The notes under the pieces were generated by a model that saw only the letters and a program-made list of their open reading frames with translations, was not told the DNA's origin and did no database searches. From Candidatus Ruthturnera sp. Tsphm01 (lineage in GTDB: Bacteria; Pseudomonadota; Gammaproteobacteria; PS1; Pseudothioglobaceae): DNA of 64,000 nt. Position numbers and translations under genes: made by a program. The stretch spans positions 439,639 through 503,638 of the forward strand of contig CP125320.1 of the NCBI GenBank assembly GCA_030142985.1, read 5' to 3'. Positions 1 through 8,831 of this stretch are shown here, one piece after another; the stretch's first letter is position 1, and every line of letters begins with the position of its first letter.

Positions 1-1200
1 CTCAAACAATGAGTTGACTATTGATAGTACAACCTCAAACGCTCCAACCATTGACTCAGTCTCAGATGATGACCTTATCAATGCAGCTGAGAACGCAGCA
101 GGTTTTAATCTAACTGGTACAGGTGAAGTTGGTAGTACTATTATTGTTTCAGGATTTGAAACTGGTGTGGCTGACAAAACAACAACCGTTGCTGCAGATG
201 GCACTTGGTTAATTGCAATTGTTGATACAGATTTAGCTGATAATGGCTCAAATACTTTAAAAGCAACACAAACAGACTCAGTAGGCAACACAAGCCCTGC
301 TGCAACTAAAACAATCACCACAGATTTAATTGCACCAACAACCCCAAGCGTTGATAGTCTAACAACTAATGATTTAACCCCAACTATAACAGGTAGAGCT
401 ACACTGACTGATGGTGAAACCTTAAGCGTAAGTGTTAATGGTGCAATCTATGACAATGTAGAGGTGATAGGCAATGCTTGGTTAATTGACACAGAAACAG
501 CAACACCTTCATCAGGAGTATTGGAAGCATTTGTAGATGGACAAAGTTATGACATTATTGCAATTGCAACAGACGCAGCTGGTAATAGTGCAAGCGATGA
601 CTCAAACAATGAGTTGACTATTGATAGTACAGCCTCAAACGCTCCAACCATTAACTCAGTCTCAGATGATGACCTTATCAATGCAGCTGAGAACGCAGCA
701 GGTTTTAATCTAACTGGTACAGGTGAAGTTGGTAGTACTATTACTGTTTCAGGATTTGAAACTGGTGTGGGTGACAAAACAACAAGCGTTGCTGTAGATG
801 GCACTTGGTCAATTGCAATTGTTGATACAGATTTAGCTGATAATGGCTCAAATACTTTAAAAGCAACACAAACAGACTCAGTAGGCAACACAAGCCCTGC
901 TGCAACTAAAACAATCACCACAGATTTAATTGCACCAACAACCCCAAGCGTTGATAGTCTAACAACTAATGATTTAACCCCAACTATAACAGGTACAGCC
1001 ACACTGACTGATGGTGAAACCTTAAGCGTAATTGTTAATGGTGCAATCTATGACAATGTGCAGGTGATAAGCCATACTTGGTTAATTAACACAGAAACAG
1101 CAATACCTTCATCAGGAATGTTGGGTTTTTTTGTAGAAGGACAAAGCTATGATGTTGTTGCAACTGTAACAGACGCAGCTGGTAATAGCATAAGCGATAA
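1..1200 (+). repeat. Two tandem copies of a 600-bp repeat inside the adhesin gene
   Basis: Positions 1-600 and 601-1200 align without gaps and differ at only a few percent of bases. Both begin CTCAAACAATGAGTTGACTA. The unit encodes two Ig-like modules (200 residues), so copy number can change without breaking the frame. The first copy starts at the window edge, so more copies may lie upstream. Confidence 0.95.
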
Positions 1201-1651
1201 CTCAAGAAATGAGTTGGGTATTGATAATAGAATAGTAAAAGGCACACCTGAAAGTGACACCTTGCACGGCACCAGTAGAAACGATTCTATTACAGGGTTT
1301 GAAGGTGATGATATTCTTACAGGGAATGGTGGTGCTGATACTTTCTTTTACTATTCAGTAGATGATGGTAATGATATTATTACTGACTTTGTGATTGGTG
1401 GTGGTGATGGTGATAAGCTTGATATACATTTTGTACTTCAGGATGCGACGAGTGACACTTTGGCTAACTTTATTGAAGTCATAGATAGTAATGGCGCTGA
1501 TGATGGCGGTGATATTCTTATTAATATTGATGCTGATGGCGGTAGTAATTTTGCAGATCCAGATGTTATTATCACTTTAACAGATGCAGGTATTGCTGGT
1601 GCTGAAACAACACTAGCGGCTATGATAGCAGCTGATAGTATTGTGATTTAA
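2..1651 (+). CDS. Type I-secreted Ig-like repeat adhesin / RTX-type protein, 3' end only
   Basis: The reading frame is open at the left edge, so only the C-terminal ~549 residues are here. Two ~200-residue repeats (about residues 1-400) each hold two Ig-like modules with recurring [13 protein letters not shown] and DAAGNS motifs. They are followed at about residues 410-445 by hemolysin-type Ca-binding sequence ([19 protein letters not shown], then [17 protein letters not shown]). The tail, ending [11 protein letters not shown], resembles the C-terminal target domain of type I-secreted (RTX) proteins. By family knowledge this is an extracellular or surface-anchored adhesin or toxin-like protein exported by an ABC/MFP/TolC system; no transporter gene is in view. 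Residues are Thr/Asp/Asn-rich with no Cys. The stop is clear, and an IS3 relic begins a few bases later. Ligand or host target cannot be inferred. Confidence 0.85.
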   Translation, partial: SNNELTIDSTTSNAPTIDSVSDDDLINAAENAAGFNLTGTGEVGSTIIVSGFETGVADKTTTVAADGTWLIAIVDTDLADNGSNTLKATQTDSVGNTSPAATKTITTDLIAPTTPSVDSLTTNDLTPTITGRATLTDGETLSVSVNGAIYDNVEVIGNAWLIDTETATPSSGVLEAFVDGQSYDIIAIATDAAGNSASDDSNNELTIDSTASNAPTINSVSDDDLINAAENAAGFNLTGTGEVGSTITVSGFETGVGDKTTSVAVDGTWSIAIVDTDLADNGSNTLKATQTDSVGNTSPAATKTITTDLIAPTTPSVDSLTTNDLTPTITGTATLTDGETLSVIVNGAIYDNVQVISHTWLINTETAIPSSGMLGFFVEGQSYDVVATVTDAAGNSISDNSRNELGIDNRIVKGTPESDTLHGTSRNDSITGFEGDDILTGNGGADTFFYYSVDDGNDIITDFVIGGGDGDKLDIHFVLQDATSDTLANFIEVIDSNGADDGGDILINIDADGGSNFADPDVIITLTDAGIAGAETTLAAMIAADSIVI

Positions 1652-1659
1652 GTTGTTAA

Positions 1660-1925
1660 TGAGATTAAATCTCTCAATATAGGTATTCTGAGTTGGTTTT
1701 CCTGGCTGGATATATTTAAGCTCAATGTTACTTACTTGCGCCCAATCTTGTAATGCTTGGCCGATATACTCAGAGCCATTATCACTTGATTGAATTAGGT
1801 TTGCATCGCCATTCAACTAAATGCTCTAGTGATTGAATAACTCGTCTTGCTGGCAGTGATAAATCAGCATCGATATTTAACCCTTCTCAGTTGTAATCAT
1901 CCACCACATTAAAGGATATGAATAT
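1660..1925 (-). pseudogene. IS3-family orfB (integrase-core) relic
   Basis: The minus strand reads [17 protein letters not shown] then [16 protein letters not shown], matching the second catalytic Asp and the catalytic Glu regions of the intact group B transposase at 11305-12099. Upstream, VDDYN, a stop, then EGLNIDADLSLPARRVIQSLE continues the similarity in another frame. Both ends of the element are missing and the frame is broken, so it is inactive. It abuts the end of the adhesin gene. Confidence 0.85.
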
Positions 1926-1958
1926 TACGTAGAGGTAACACCTAAGACAAATAAAATT

Positions 1959-2183
1959 ATGAGTATTGTTGCCACTCGAAAAATAAAAAGTCCTGAAAGT
2001 TGCATAAAGTCAAAAGAAGCAACGTCACAAGTCATGTTGCAAATTTATGCTCAAGTAGGGAAACTATCTAATGTATTTGGATCAATGGATAGGTTTGTTA
2101 TAGTAGACTGTAATAAAAGTGTCCTAGATTTAATGTATATCGACAAAGCGACAGCACTATTATGGAAAAGAGAAATTATTTAA
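1959..2183 (+). CDS. Small ORF of unknown function (74 aa)
   Basis: An uninterrupted 74-codon ORF beginning MSIVATRKIKSPESC. I recognise no family, signal peptide or membrane segment. The start has no convincing ribosome binding site, and the ORF lies between IS relics. It may be a fragment of a larger lost gene or not a gene at all. Confidence 0.25.
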   Translation: MSIVATRKIKSPESCIKSKEATSQVMLQIYAQVGKLSNVFGSMDRFVIVDCNKSVLDLMYIDKATALLWKREII

Positions 2184-2247
2184 TGGTTCCATCAACAAAA
2201 CTTAACAAAAAGATAATAAAATAAAAAACTTAACAAGAGCAATATTA

Positions 2248-2649
2248 GTGTCAGCAGTAGCATTTATGACAACTAACGTAATGGCATACGAAAAAATAAC
2301 AGGTGCATTCGGCATCAAATTTGGACAAACATTTGACATACTTAGCCCTAGACTAGAGTATGACTCTTTGCTAGGGTCTACTAATAACCATGGTAAAACA
2401 AATCATTGGTTTAATCCAAAAAATAAATATCAGGGGTTAGGTGATAGGAGTTACTTTTTTAATATAACTCCGAAAACTCACAAAGTTTTTAGTATTAGGG
2501 CCGCTAAAGGCAATCTTAATGAATTATCTTGTAAAAGAAAACAAGATATGATTATGTCAATCCTTGGGAAAAAGTACGGAAAGGTGAAAGTGAAACCAAT
2601 TTACCAAGGTAGTTTTCAAACCATTAACCAGCCACATGCTCAGATATAG
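2248..2649 (+). CDS. Putative exported protein of unknown function (133 aa)
   Basis: The frame encodes a plausible Sec signal peptide (hydrophobic run ILVSAVAFMTTNVMA) followed by a mature part beginning YEKITGAFGIKFGQTFD. The frame extends upstream of the GTG at 2248 as IKNLTRAILVSAV, which looks like a normal lipophilic N-terminus (K-N-L-T-R then the hydrophobic core). The expected ATG is ATA at 2221, so the original start may have been lost. The C-terminus is Pro/Gln-rich and may be truncated. No family is recognised; periplasmic location is inferred from the leader only. Confidence 0.4.
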   Translation: MSAVAFMTTNVMAYEKITGAFGIKFGQTFDILSPRLEYDSLLGSTNNHGKTNHWFNPKNKYQGLGDRSYFFNITPKTHKVFSIRAAKGNLNELSCKRKQDMIMSILGKKYGKVKVKPIYQGSFQTINQPHAQI

Positions 2650-2898
2650 AGTATTTGTGAGGGAGTTGATAATGCAATATTCATTCTAAGATACAACCAT
2701 CTTAAACTGAGTTTGATATCGGTATAAGAGAAACTTGAATTGGAAACTGCAAGAATTAATAAAAGTGGTTTACAACCTATAAATAGATAACAATAAAATA
2801 TAAAAGGATTTGAATTCACATCATAAGTGCAACACTCGTTAGTCGATCAAAAGGCATATTAGTTACTCTTTTAATCCGACAAGAAAAAGAAGTGAAAC

Positions 2899-3298
2899 AT
2901 GAAAAAATATACACAATTGAGCTGCGAACAAAGATACTATATTTACCAACAAAACCACACAGGCTGCAAATGATGCGATTATGAAACTACTAACGCCGAT
3001 CAAGCACTTGGCTGAAGTCCTAACATTTGACAATGGTCGTAAGCTTAGTTGGTATGATAAACTGGCTGAAACACTGGCTTGTGATACTTATTTTGCTAAA
3101 CCATATCACTCTTGGGAATATGGATTAAACGAGAACCATAACAGACTGTTAATGCAATTATTCCCTAAACAAATGGCATTAGATAATGTGAATGAAAAAA
3201 GAGGCTTTCAGGGCTACGGATTTAATGAATAATAAACCTAGAAAAAGACCCTGTTTGAGGTCTTTGCTGAATTAACTGGTAAAGACTATTTTTTAAAT
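2899..3298 (+). pseudogene. IS30-family transposase relic
   Basis: This is the coding part of the 2812-3326 element. The helix-turn-helix start (MKKYTQLSCEQRYYIYQ) is joined after a deletion to the DDE-core C-terminus (NDAIMKLLTPIKHLAEVLTF). Stop codons interrupt it after the GYGFNE segment. It cannot give an active transposase. Confidence 0.8.
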
Positions 3299-3326
3299 GG
3301 AAGTGTTGTGCTTATGGGTTGAATTC
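3241..3326 (+). repeat. Left arm of ~85-bp inverted repeat around the oxidoreductase gene
   Basis: The 3' end of the IS30 relic, from GACCCTGTTTGAGG through CTATTTTTTAAATGG to the terminal GAATTC. The same stretch occurs inverted at 4586-4671 with scattered mismatches. Confidence 0.9.
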
Positions 3327-3446
3327 TCCTAAACTTTAACAAGCTGCTTGAAGTAAGAGGGCGGTTGGTTACAAATAAGGATATATTTTTGTAGTATTGC
3401 CAATATATAGAAATAAGTACAACTTAAATATTGGAGACTTTTAAGG

Positions 3447-4577
3447 ATGAAAAGAATTATTATTATTGGGTCAGGCTTTGCAGGATTAACAGCCATTAGA
3501 ACCTTTAGAAGAAACGACAAACACGTACAAATTACTTTAATATCACCTAGAGCAGAGTTAGTTTATATACCAAGTTTGATTTGGGTTCCATCAGGTATAG
3601 CCAGCAAAAAAGACATTGTTATTCCACTTGATGGTTTTTTTAGGCGTATGAATGTTCGTCATATTGCTAGTGAAGTTACAGGCTTGGCAAATCATGCTAG
3701 GACTGTGATTACCTTAACAGGTGAGTATGAAAATGATGCGCTCATTATTGCATCAGGTGGGCAGTTTCTTAAGAGGCTGCCTGGTATTGAGTACGCTATT
3801 ACGCCATGTGAGGGGTTGAGTGCTGTTGAGCAGATACGTGATAGAATTCAGCTCATGAATAGTGGTAATATTGCCATTGGCTTTGCGAGCAATCCTAAGG
3901 AGTCAAGTGCTATGCGTGGCGGTCCGATGTTTGAGTTTTTATTTGGTTTGGATACACAATTACGACAAGAAGGTCGGCGCGATAAATTTAATCTAACTTT
4001 TTTTACCCCTGCAAAAAAACCAGGGGCTCGCTTGGGCAAAAAAGCAGTTAAGAGCTTGTTGAATGAGATGAAAAAGCGCAATATTAAGATGTATCTTGGG
4101 CATAAAATAAAAGCTTTTGAGGCTAATAAAGTCATTACCGAGGGCGGCGAGTTTGCCACAGATTTGATTTTGTTTATGCCAGGAATGACGGGTAATCAGT
4201 GGTTTGACAACACTGAACTTGAACGTAGTGAAGGTGGTCTACTTAAAGCAGATAAGTTTTGTCAAGTTCAAGGCGCTGAAAGGGTGTTTGTGGCAGGTGA
4301 TTCAGGTTCTTTTTCAGGACCAGAGTGGATGCCAAAGCAAGCGCACATGGCAGATTTACAAGCCACCGCTGCTGCAAAAAATGTACTAGACATGTTGAAT
4401 AATAAGTCTGTCAGTCATACCTTTAAGGTTGAATTGATGTGTATTATTGATTCAAACAATAAAGGTATGTATATATCACGCACACTCAAAGGCGAACTAA
4501 TGTTACCAAATTGTCGTTTGATGCATTATGCCAAGCAGGTTTTTGGTTGGTGGTATTTGCGCCAATATAGAAACTAG
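3447..4577 (+). CDS. FAD-dependent pyridine nucleotide-disulfide-type oxidoreductase (SQR/NDH-2-like)
   Basis: The 376-aa protein starts MKRIIIIGSGFAGL, a dinucleotide-binding GxGxxG at residues 8-13. It has the second FAD-contact motif VFVAGDSGSFSG near the C-terminus and the AMRGGPMFEFLFGL block at residues 155-168. The fold family includes sulfide:quinone oxidoreductase, flavocytochrome c sulfide dehydrogenase and type II NADH dehydrogenase. The active-site Cys expected in the middle of bona fide SQR is not seen in the RGGPMFEF region. Cys occurs only near residue 121 and in the C-terminal third, so sulfide oxidation is not assured. The C-terminus (VFGWWYLRQYRN) is amphipathic and could dock on the membrane. 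An AAGG ribosome binding site precedes the ATG. Inverted IS30 ends flank the gene, suggesting it was carried or moved by IS activity. Confidence 0.75.
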   Translation: MKRIIIIGSGFAGLTAIRTFRRNDKHVQITLISPRAELVYIPSLIWVPSGIASKKDIVIPLDGFFRRMNVRHIASEVTGLANHARTVITLTGEYENDALIIASGGQFLKRLPGIEYAITPCEGLSAVEQIRDRIQLMNSGNIAIGFASNPKESSAMRGGPMFEFLFGLDTQLRQEGRRDKFNLTFFTPAKKPGARLGKKAVKSLLNEMKKRNIKMYLGHKIKAFEANKVITEGGEFATDLILFMPGMTGNQWFDNTELERSEGGLLKADKFCQVQGAERVFVAGDSGSFSGPEWMPKQAHMADLQATAAAKNVLDMLNNKSVSHTFKVELMCIIDSNNKGMYISRTLKGELMLPNCRLMHYAKQVFGWWYLRQYRN

Positions 4578-4585
4578 ACTATGGC

Positions 4586-4725
4586 GAATTCAACCCATAA
4601 GTACAACACTACCGTTTAAAAAATAGCCTTTGCCAAGTCATCTTGGTAAAAACCTCAAATAGGGTTTTTTGTACCCCAAACATTTATCAGGTCTCTCATT
4701 AAATTCGTTGCCTTAAACATCTATT
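4586..4725 (-). pseudogene. Second IS30-family relic: 3' end of transposase and terminal repeat
   Basis: The terminal repeat GAATTCAACCCATAAGTACA begins at 4586. Reading the minus strand inward gives NEFNERPDKCLGYKKPY, the conserved C-terminus of IS30 transposases, followed by a frameshift. Only this end of the element is recognisable. Its orientation is opposite to the relic at 2812-3326, giving the inverted pair around the oxidoreductase gene. Confidence 0.75.
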
Positions 4726-5174
4726 TTTTTTACGCACATAAGGTTATTTGCTTGTGGAGTGATCGCCATAACAACAAGTTGTTATGGTTCTCATTTAAGC
4801 CTGTTTACCATGAATGGCATGGTTTACAGAGGAATATGGGTGGGCGATTCTTAACATCATTTTTTCTCATTTTTTGGTCTACTTATCGCATTTATTGTTG
4901 ATAATAAACCATATTTTTTTGCTATTTTTACTGCCTATTAGCACTATTTTTTTTGATTCTGTTTTTAACAAAAATAGAAAGAACTCATAATCATCCTCAT
5001 CAAAAACTTACATACGCATGTTTACATCTATTGATAATATGATAAATTCCGCCTTGAGTCTCTCCTTTTAGGGCGCGTGGCATTTTGGTTTTTTTTTTGA
5101 TAAGAAAAGCGGTTTGTACATTTGCTGAATAAGGATAAAATAGAATATATCTTTGACTTTTTATGGCGTAATTT
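4726..5174. other. Gene-poor stretch with palindromes and an IS200-like scrap
   Basis: No full gene is seen. There is a 22-bp palindrome, CCATAACAAC-AA-GTTGTTATGG, at about 4766-4787, and a second small dyad (ACCATG...CATGGT) at about 4808-4824. At 5000-5083 on the minus strand is a 27-codon transposase scrap (separate entry). AT-rich runs before 5175 presumably hold the promoter of the HIT-family gene. Confidence 0.5.
5000..5083 (-). pseudogene. REP-associated/IS200-like (Y1) transposase N-terminal scrap
   Basis: The minus strand reads MPRALKGETQGGIYHIINRC, resembling the conserved start of RAYT/Y1 transposases (MPRxxR...GxYHVxxR). It stops after 27 codons without the HUH motif or catalytic Tyr. 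The identification rests on this short stretch only. Palindromes nearby (4766-4824) could be its former REP-like partners. Confidence 0.45.
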
Positions 5175-5513
5175 ATGACTGATTGTTTGTTTTGTAAAAT
5201 TATTAATGGTGACATTTCAGTCAATAAAATCTATGAAGATGAAGATATTCTTGCTTTTCATGATATTAATCCACAAGCACCCCATCATTTTTTAGTGATT
5301 CCAAAAATACACATTAGCACTTTAAATAATACTGATAATGCGCAGTTGTTAGGCAAACTAACACTAACAGCAAGCAGTATTGCTAAAGAGTTAGGTTTTG
5401 CTGATGAGGGTTATCGTGTGGTGATGAATTGTAATGAACAAGGTGGACAAGCAGTTTACCATGTTCATCTTCATTGTCTAGGCGGGCGAGCACTAACTTG
5501 GCCACCAGGGTGA
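5175..5513 (+). CDS. hinT: HIT-family purine nucleoside phosphoramidase
   Basis: The 112-aa protein is the normal HinT length. The histidine triad HVHLH lies at residues 96-100 (H96, H98, H100), preceded by GGQAVYHVHLH. The N-terminal CLFCKII has the paired Cys common in bacterial HinT. By family knowledge it hydrolyses AMP-N phosphoramidates, including aminoacyl-adenylates, in the cytoplasm. The C-terminus ends ALTWPPG, the usual HinT tail. It is followed on the same strand by gcvP after 110 bp. A second, different HIT protein is at 51646-52038. Confidence 0.93.
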   Translation: MTDCLFCKIINGDISVNKIYEDEDILAFHDINPQAPHHFLVIPKIHISTLNNTDNAQLLGKLTLTASSIAKELGFADEGYRVVMNCNEQGGQAVYHVHLHCLGGRALTWPPG

Positions 5514-5623
5514 TAAATACCTCTTTGAATAGGGTGGGTATAAAAGCCTTATTTTTTACAAGGAAAGCAAATCTTTAATCAGATAAAATATAACTCTTAA
5601 ATTTATTGAATATTTTACCCATC

Positions 5624-8434
5624 ATGAGTAATGAATTTTTAGCCAGACACCTTGGTCCAAGTACAAATGATATTGAGACTATGCTAAGTAGCATTGGCTG
5701 TTCATCTGTTGATGAGGTGATATCAAAAACAGTGCCTAAAAATATTTTATTTGGTAATAGAATGGCGCTTGATGAAGGTATGACTGAGCGGGATACTTTG
5801 GCGTTAGCCTCAAGTCTTGCTGCTAAAAATATCTTAGCAACTAATTTTATTGGCCAGGGTTATTATGGCACGTTAATGCCAGCCGTTATTCAAAGAAATA
5901 TTTTAGAAAACCCAGGTTGGTACACGGCTTATACACCTTACCAGGCTGAGATTTCTCAAGGTCGTTTGGAAATGTTACTTAATTTTCAGCAAATGATTGT
6001 TGATTTAACAGGCATGGATATTTCCAACGCTTCATTATTAGACGAGCCAACCGCCTGTGCTGAGGCAATGATGATGGCCAAGCGCGCTAATAAGAAGAAT
6101 AAATCCAATTGTTTTTTGATTGATATTAACACCCATCCACAAATTATTACTATTTTACAAACTCGTGCCAAGCCATTAGGTATTAAGCTGATTATTAAAG
6201 ACACTCGACATTATGATTTTAGTGATTGTTTTGCTTGTTTGATGCAATATCCAGGCACAAATGGTAAAGTTCGAGATTTATCCAATGATATTGCTAGGGC
6301 TAAAAATAATAATGTGTTAACCGTTGTTGCTTGCGATCTTCTAGCATTAACACTGATTAAAACCCCTGCAGAAATGGGGGCCGATATTGCAGTGGGTAGC
6401 TCGCAACGCTTTGGTGTGCCCATGGGTTTTGGTGGGCCTCATGCGGCATTTTTAAGTGCGCGTGATACGTTTAAACGCATGATACCGGGTCGGCTTATTG
6501 GCATGTCTCAAGATGTTTTAGGAAATCCAGCAATGCGTATGTCACTACAAACTCGTGAACAACACATTCGCCGAGATAAAGCCACTAGTAATATTTGCAC
6601 CGCCCAAGTTTTATTAGCAGTGCTTGCCGTCGCTTATGGCATTTATCATGGCGCTAAAGGTTTGAAAAAAATTGCATTAAGTGTACATGCTAAAGCCAAT
6701 AATCTTGCTAAAAGCTTGCTTAACACAGGTTTTGAGTTGGTCACAGAGCAATTTTTTGACACAATTACTATTAATACGACCGATGCTATTAGTTTATTTA
6801 ATTCAGCGCAATCAAACAATATTAACTTACGTTTGATTAGTGATAACCAATTAAGTATTGCACTCGATGAAACCACAACAGTTGATGAATTATCACGCCT
6901 TGTGTCGGTCTTATCAGCAGGTAAAGCCACTTACCAGCAGTCAGAAAATTTGCTTTTGAGTTTTATTAAAGATAATTTACGTACTTCAAGTTATTTAAGC
7001 CATCCTGTATTTAACAACCATCACTGCGAGACTGAAATGATGCGCTATTTGAAACGTTTAGAAAATAAAGACATTGCTCTTAATCATTCAATGATTGCAT
7101 TAGGCTCTTGCACCATGAAGCTTAATGCTGCTACGCAAATGTATCCAATTACACTGTCAGGTTTTTCTGAGTTGCATCCGTATGCACCAAAAAATCAAGC
7201 CAAGGGTTATCAGCAATTGTTTAAAGATTTAGAGCGAGCATTAGTGGAAATCACAGGCTACGACGCAGTTTCCCTACAACCCAATGCAGGCTCTCAAGGT
7301 GAGTTTGCAGGTCTTTTAGCAATTAAGTCGTACCATCAATCTAGAGGTGAGAGTGGGCGTAATATTTGCCTAATCCCTCAATCAGCACATGGCACTAACC
7401 CTGCCAGTGCAGTCATGGCAGGTATGAAAGTAGTGAGTGTCAAATGTGATAAATATGGCAATATTGACATCCAAGATTTAACAACAAAAGCTGAGAAATA
7501 TGCAGATAAACTATCAGCCATTATGGTTACTTACCCTTCTACCCACGGCGTATTTGAGGTTGAGATTACACAAATATGTGAGATTATTCACACCCACGGT
7601 GCTCAAGTATATCTAGACGGTGCAAATCTAAATGCCATGGTCGGTATTACTCGTATGGGTGAATTTGGTGCAGATGTGTCACATATTAATTTACACAAAA
7701 CATTTGCCATTCCGCATGGTGGCGGTGGTCCAGGTATGGGGCCGATTGGCGTTAAAGCGCATTTGAAAGAATTTTTACCAGGCGATCCACTGACTAAAGA
7801 TTCTAATGCTGTGTCTGCAGCTATGTATGGTAGCGCTTCAATTTTGCCAATTTCTTGGTCTTATATTAAGTTATTAGGTAAATATGGCATGCAAAGATCC
7901 ACCGAAGTTGCAATTGTGAGTGCTAACTATATTGCCAGTGAACTAAAAGATTATTTTCCAATCTTGTATCAAGGTGAGCACAATATGGTTGCACATGAGT
8001 GTATTATTGATATTCGCCCTTTAAAAAGGCAAAGTGGCATTTCCGAGGAAGACATCGCCAAACGTTTGATGGACTATGGTTTTCACTCACCAACCATGTC
8101 ATTTCCTGTGGCAGGAACACTCATGATTGAACCTACAGAAAGTGAATCACTGCGTGAAATTAATCGCTTTATTAAGGCGATGATTAGTATTTATACCGAG
8201 ATTCAGAAAGTCATTAAAGGCGAGTGGGATAATAACAATCCCCTTAAAAATGCCCCACATACAGCAATTGAGATGGCTGGACAGTGGCAATACCCTTACT
8301 CACGAGAGGAAGCGTTATATCCACTAGATTCGCTAAAACAAAATAAATATTTTCCACCTATTAAGCGCATTGATAATGTATATGGCGATCGAAATTTATT
8401 CTGCTCATGTCCAGATATTAAGGATTTTGAGTAA
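5624..8434 (+). CDS. gcvP: Glycine dehydrogenase (decarboxylating), P-protein
   Basis: The 936-aa single-chain P-protein is near the usual 950-960 aa. It decarboxylates glycine with pyridoxal phosphate and passes the aminomethyl group to the lipoyl arm of H-protein (GcvH). The PLP lysine is K692 in HINLHKTFAIPHGGGGPGMG. N-terminal and C-terminal halves both have the fold expected of a pseudo-dimer. The start at 5624 (MSNEFLARHLGPS) matches family N-termini; the frame is open further upstream through a TTG at 5606, without support. gcvT and gcvH are not in this window. No glycine riboswitch was seen in the 110-bp leader. Confidence 0.95.
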   Translation: MSNEFLARHLGPSTNDIETMLSSIGCSSVDEVISKTVPKNILFGNRMALDEGMTERDTLALASSLAAKNILATNFIGQGYYGTLMPAVIQRNILENPGWYTAYTPYQAEISQGRLEMLLNFQQMIVDLTGMDISNASLLDEPTACAEAMMMAKRANKKNKSNCFLIDINTHPQIITILQTRAKPLGIKLIIKDTRHYDFSDCFACLMQYPGTNGKVRDLSNDIARAKNNNVLTVVACDLLALTLIKTPAEMGADIAVGSSQRFGVPMGFGGPHAAFLSARDTFKRMIPGRLIGMSQDVLGNPAMRMSLQTREQHIRRDKATSNICTAQVLLAVLAVAYGIYHGAKGLKKIALSVHAKANNLAKSLLNTGFELVTEQFFDTITINTTDAISLFNSAQSNNINLRLISDNQLSIALDETTTVDELSRLVSVLSAGKATYQQSENLLLSFIKDNLRTSSYLSHPVFNNHHCETEMMRYLKRLENKDIALNHSMIALGSCTMKLNAATQMYPITLSGFSELHPYAPKNQAKGYQQLFKDLERALVEITGYDAVSLQPNAGSQGEFAGLLAIKSYHQSRGESGRNICLIPQSAHGTNPASAVMAGMKVVSVKCDKYGNIDIQDLTTKAEKYADKLSAIMVTYPSTHGVFEVEITQICEIIHTHGAQVYLDGANLNAMVGITRMGEFGADVSHINLHKTFAIPHGGGGPGMGPIGVKAHLKEFLPGDPLTKDSNAVSAAMYGSASILPISWSYIKLLGKYGMQRSTEVAIVSANYIASELKDYFPILYQGEHNMVAHECIIDIRPLKRQSGISEEDIAKRLMDYGFHSPTMSFPVAGTLMIEPTESESLREINRFIKAMISIYTEIQKVIKGEWDNNNPLKNAPHTAIEMAGQWQYPYSREEALYPLDSLKQNKYFPPIKRIDNVYGDRNLFCSCPDIKDFE

Positions 8435-8446
8435 ATAGTTTTTATA

Positions 8447-8690
8447 GAGACCTTTGCATAAATAACTCTATAAACTTATCGAATGACCTATGTTAATTTT
8501 GGTAGATAAGCCAAAGTTAATCAAATAGTTGGTTTTGCACTTATAGGTTAAATTCGCCAAGTTTATTCTGTTTAAATACGATATAGTATTCCTTGTTTTT
8601 TATAAGGAAACTGCTTATAATTAGCGCGCTCAATCATAAATAAATTGTTTACAATTAACTACTAAATTATCAAAATAAATTGGAAAAAAC
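8447..8690. other. Non-coding gap with a group C (IS5-type) end
   Basis: At 8447 the sequence GAGACCTTTGCATAAAT matches the terminal repeat of the IS5-family elements at 39.2 and 42.4 kb. No transposase sequence follows. The rest is AT-rich and probably contains the promoter of the 8691/8832 gene pair. No other gene was seen. Confidence 0.6.
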
Positions 8691-8828
8691 ATGAAAACCA
8701 ATAACGCACAAACACCTACACAGTTAAAAGCATTACAAACCAAGGCGCAAGCTCTTTCTCAAACTTTAAACAAAGAAGTTATTATTGTCACTAAAGGTGA
8801 ACAACACGTTAAAGAGTGTAAAAAATAA
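8691..8828 (+). CDS. Small hydrophilic protein (45 aa), unknown
   Basis: The ORF starts ATGAAAACCAATAACGCACA and encodes MKTNNAQTPTQLKALQTKAQ, ending KEVIIVTKGEQHVKECKK. It is Gln/Lys/Thr-rich, probably helical, with a single Cys near the end and no signal peptide. GGAAAA precedes the ATG. The stop lies 3 bp before the ATG of the exported rhodanese, so the two are probably co-transcribed and translationally coupled. No family is recognised. Confidence 0.5.
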   Translation: MKTNNAQTPTQLKALQTKAQALSQTLNKEVIIVTKGEQHVKECKK

Positions 8829-8831
8829 GCC

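Larger units (their letters stand above)
2812..3326 (+). mobile_element. Decayed IS30-family element with both terminal inverted repeats
   Basis: The left end GAATTCACATCATAAGTGCA (2812) and the right end at 3303-3326 (inverted, GAATTCAACCCATAAGCACA) are imperfect inverted repeats of about 24 bp. Between them are an N-terminal scrap (from 2899, MKKYTQLSCEQRYYIYQQN) and a C-terminal scrap (2981-3232) with LTFDNG, YFAKPYHSWEYGLNENHNR and LFPKQMALDN, typical of IS30 transposases (second Asp and the catalytic Glu region). A third part after 3232 (KKTLFEVFAELTGKDYF) is out of frame. A large internal deletion has removed the middle of the gene. Confidence 0.85.

Noticed and set aside
547-1002. 151-codon minus-strand ORF in the adhesin repeats
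   Set aside because: It mirrors the Ig-like repeat coding strand, has no ribosome binding site and reads as low-complexity Val/Ser/Ala sequence; a shadow.
5514-5623. Glycine riboswitch upstream of gcvP
   Set aside because: Only 110 bp without the conserved glycine aptamer core.
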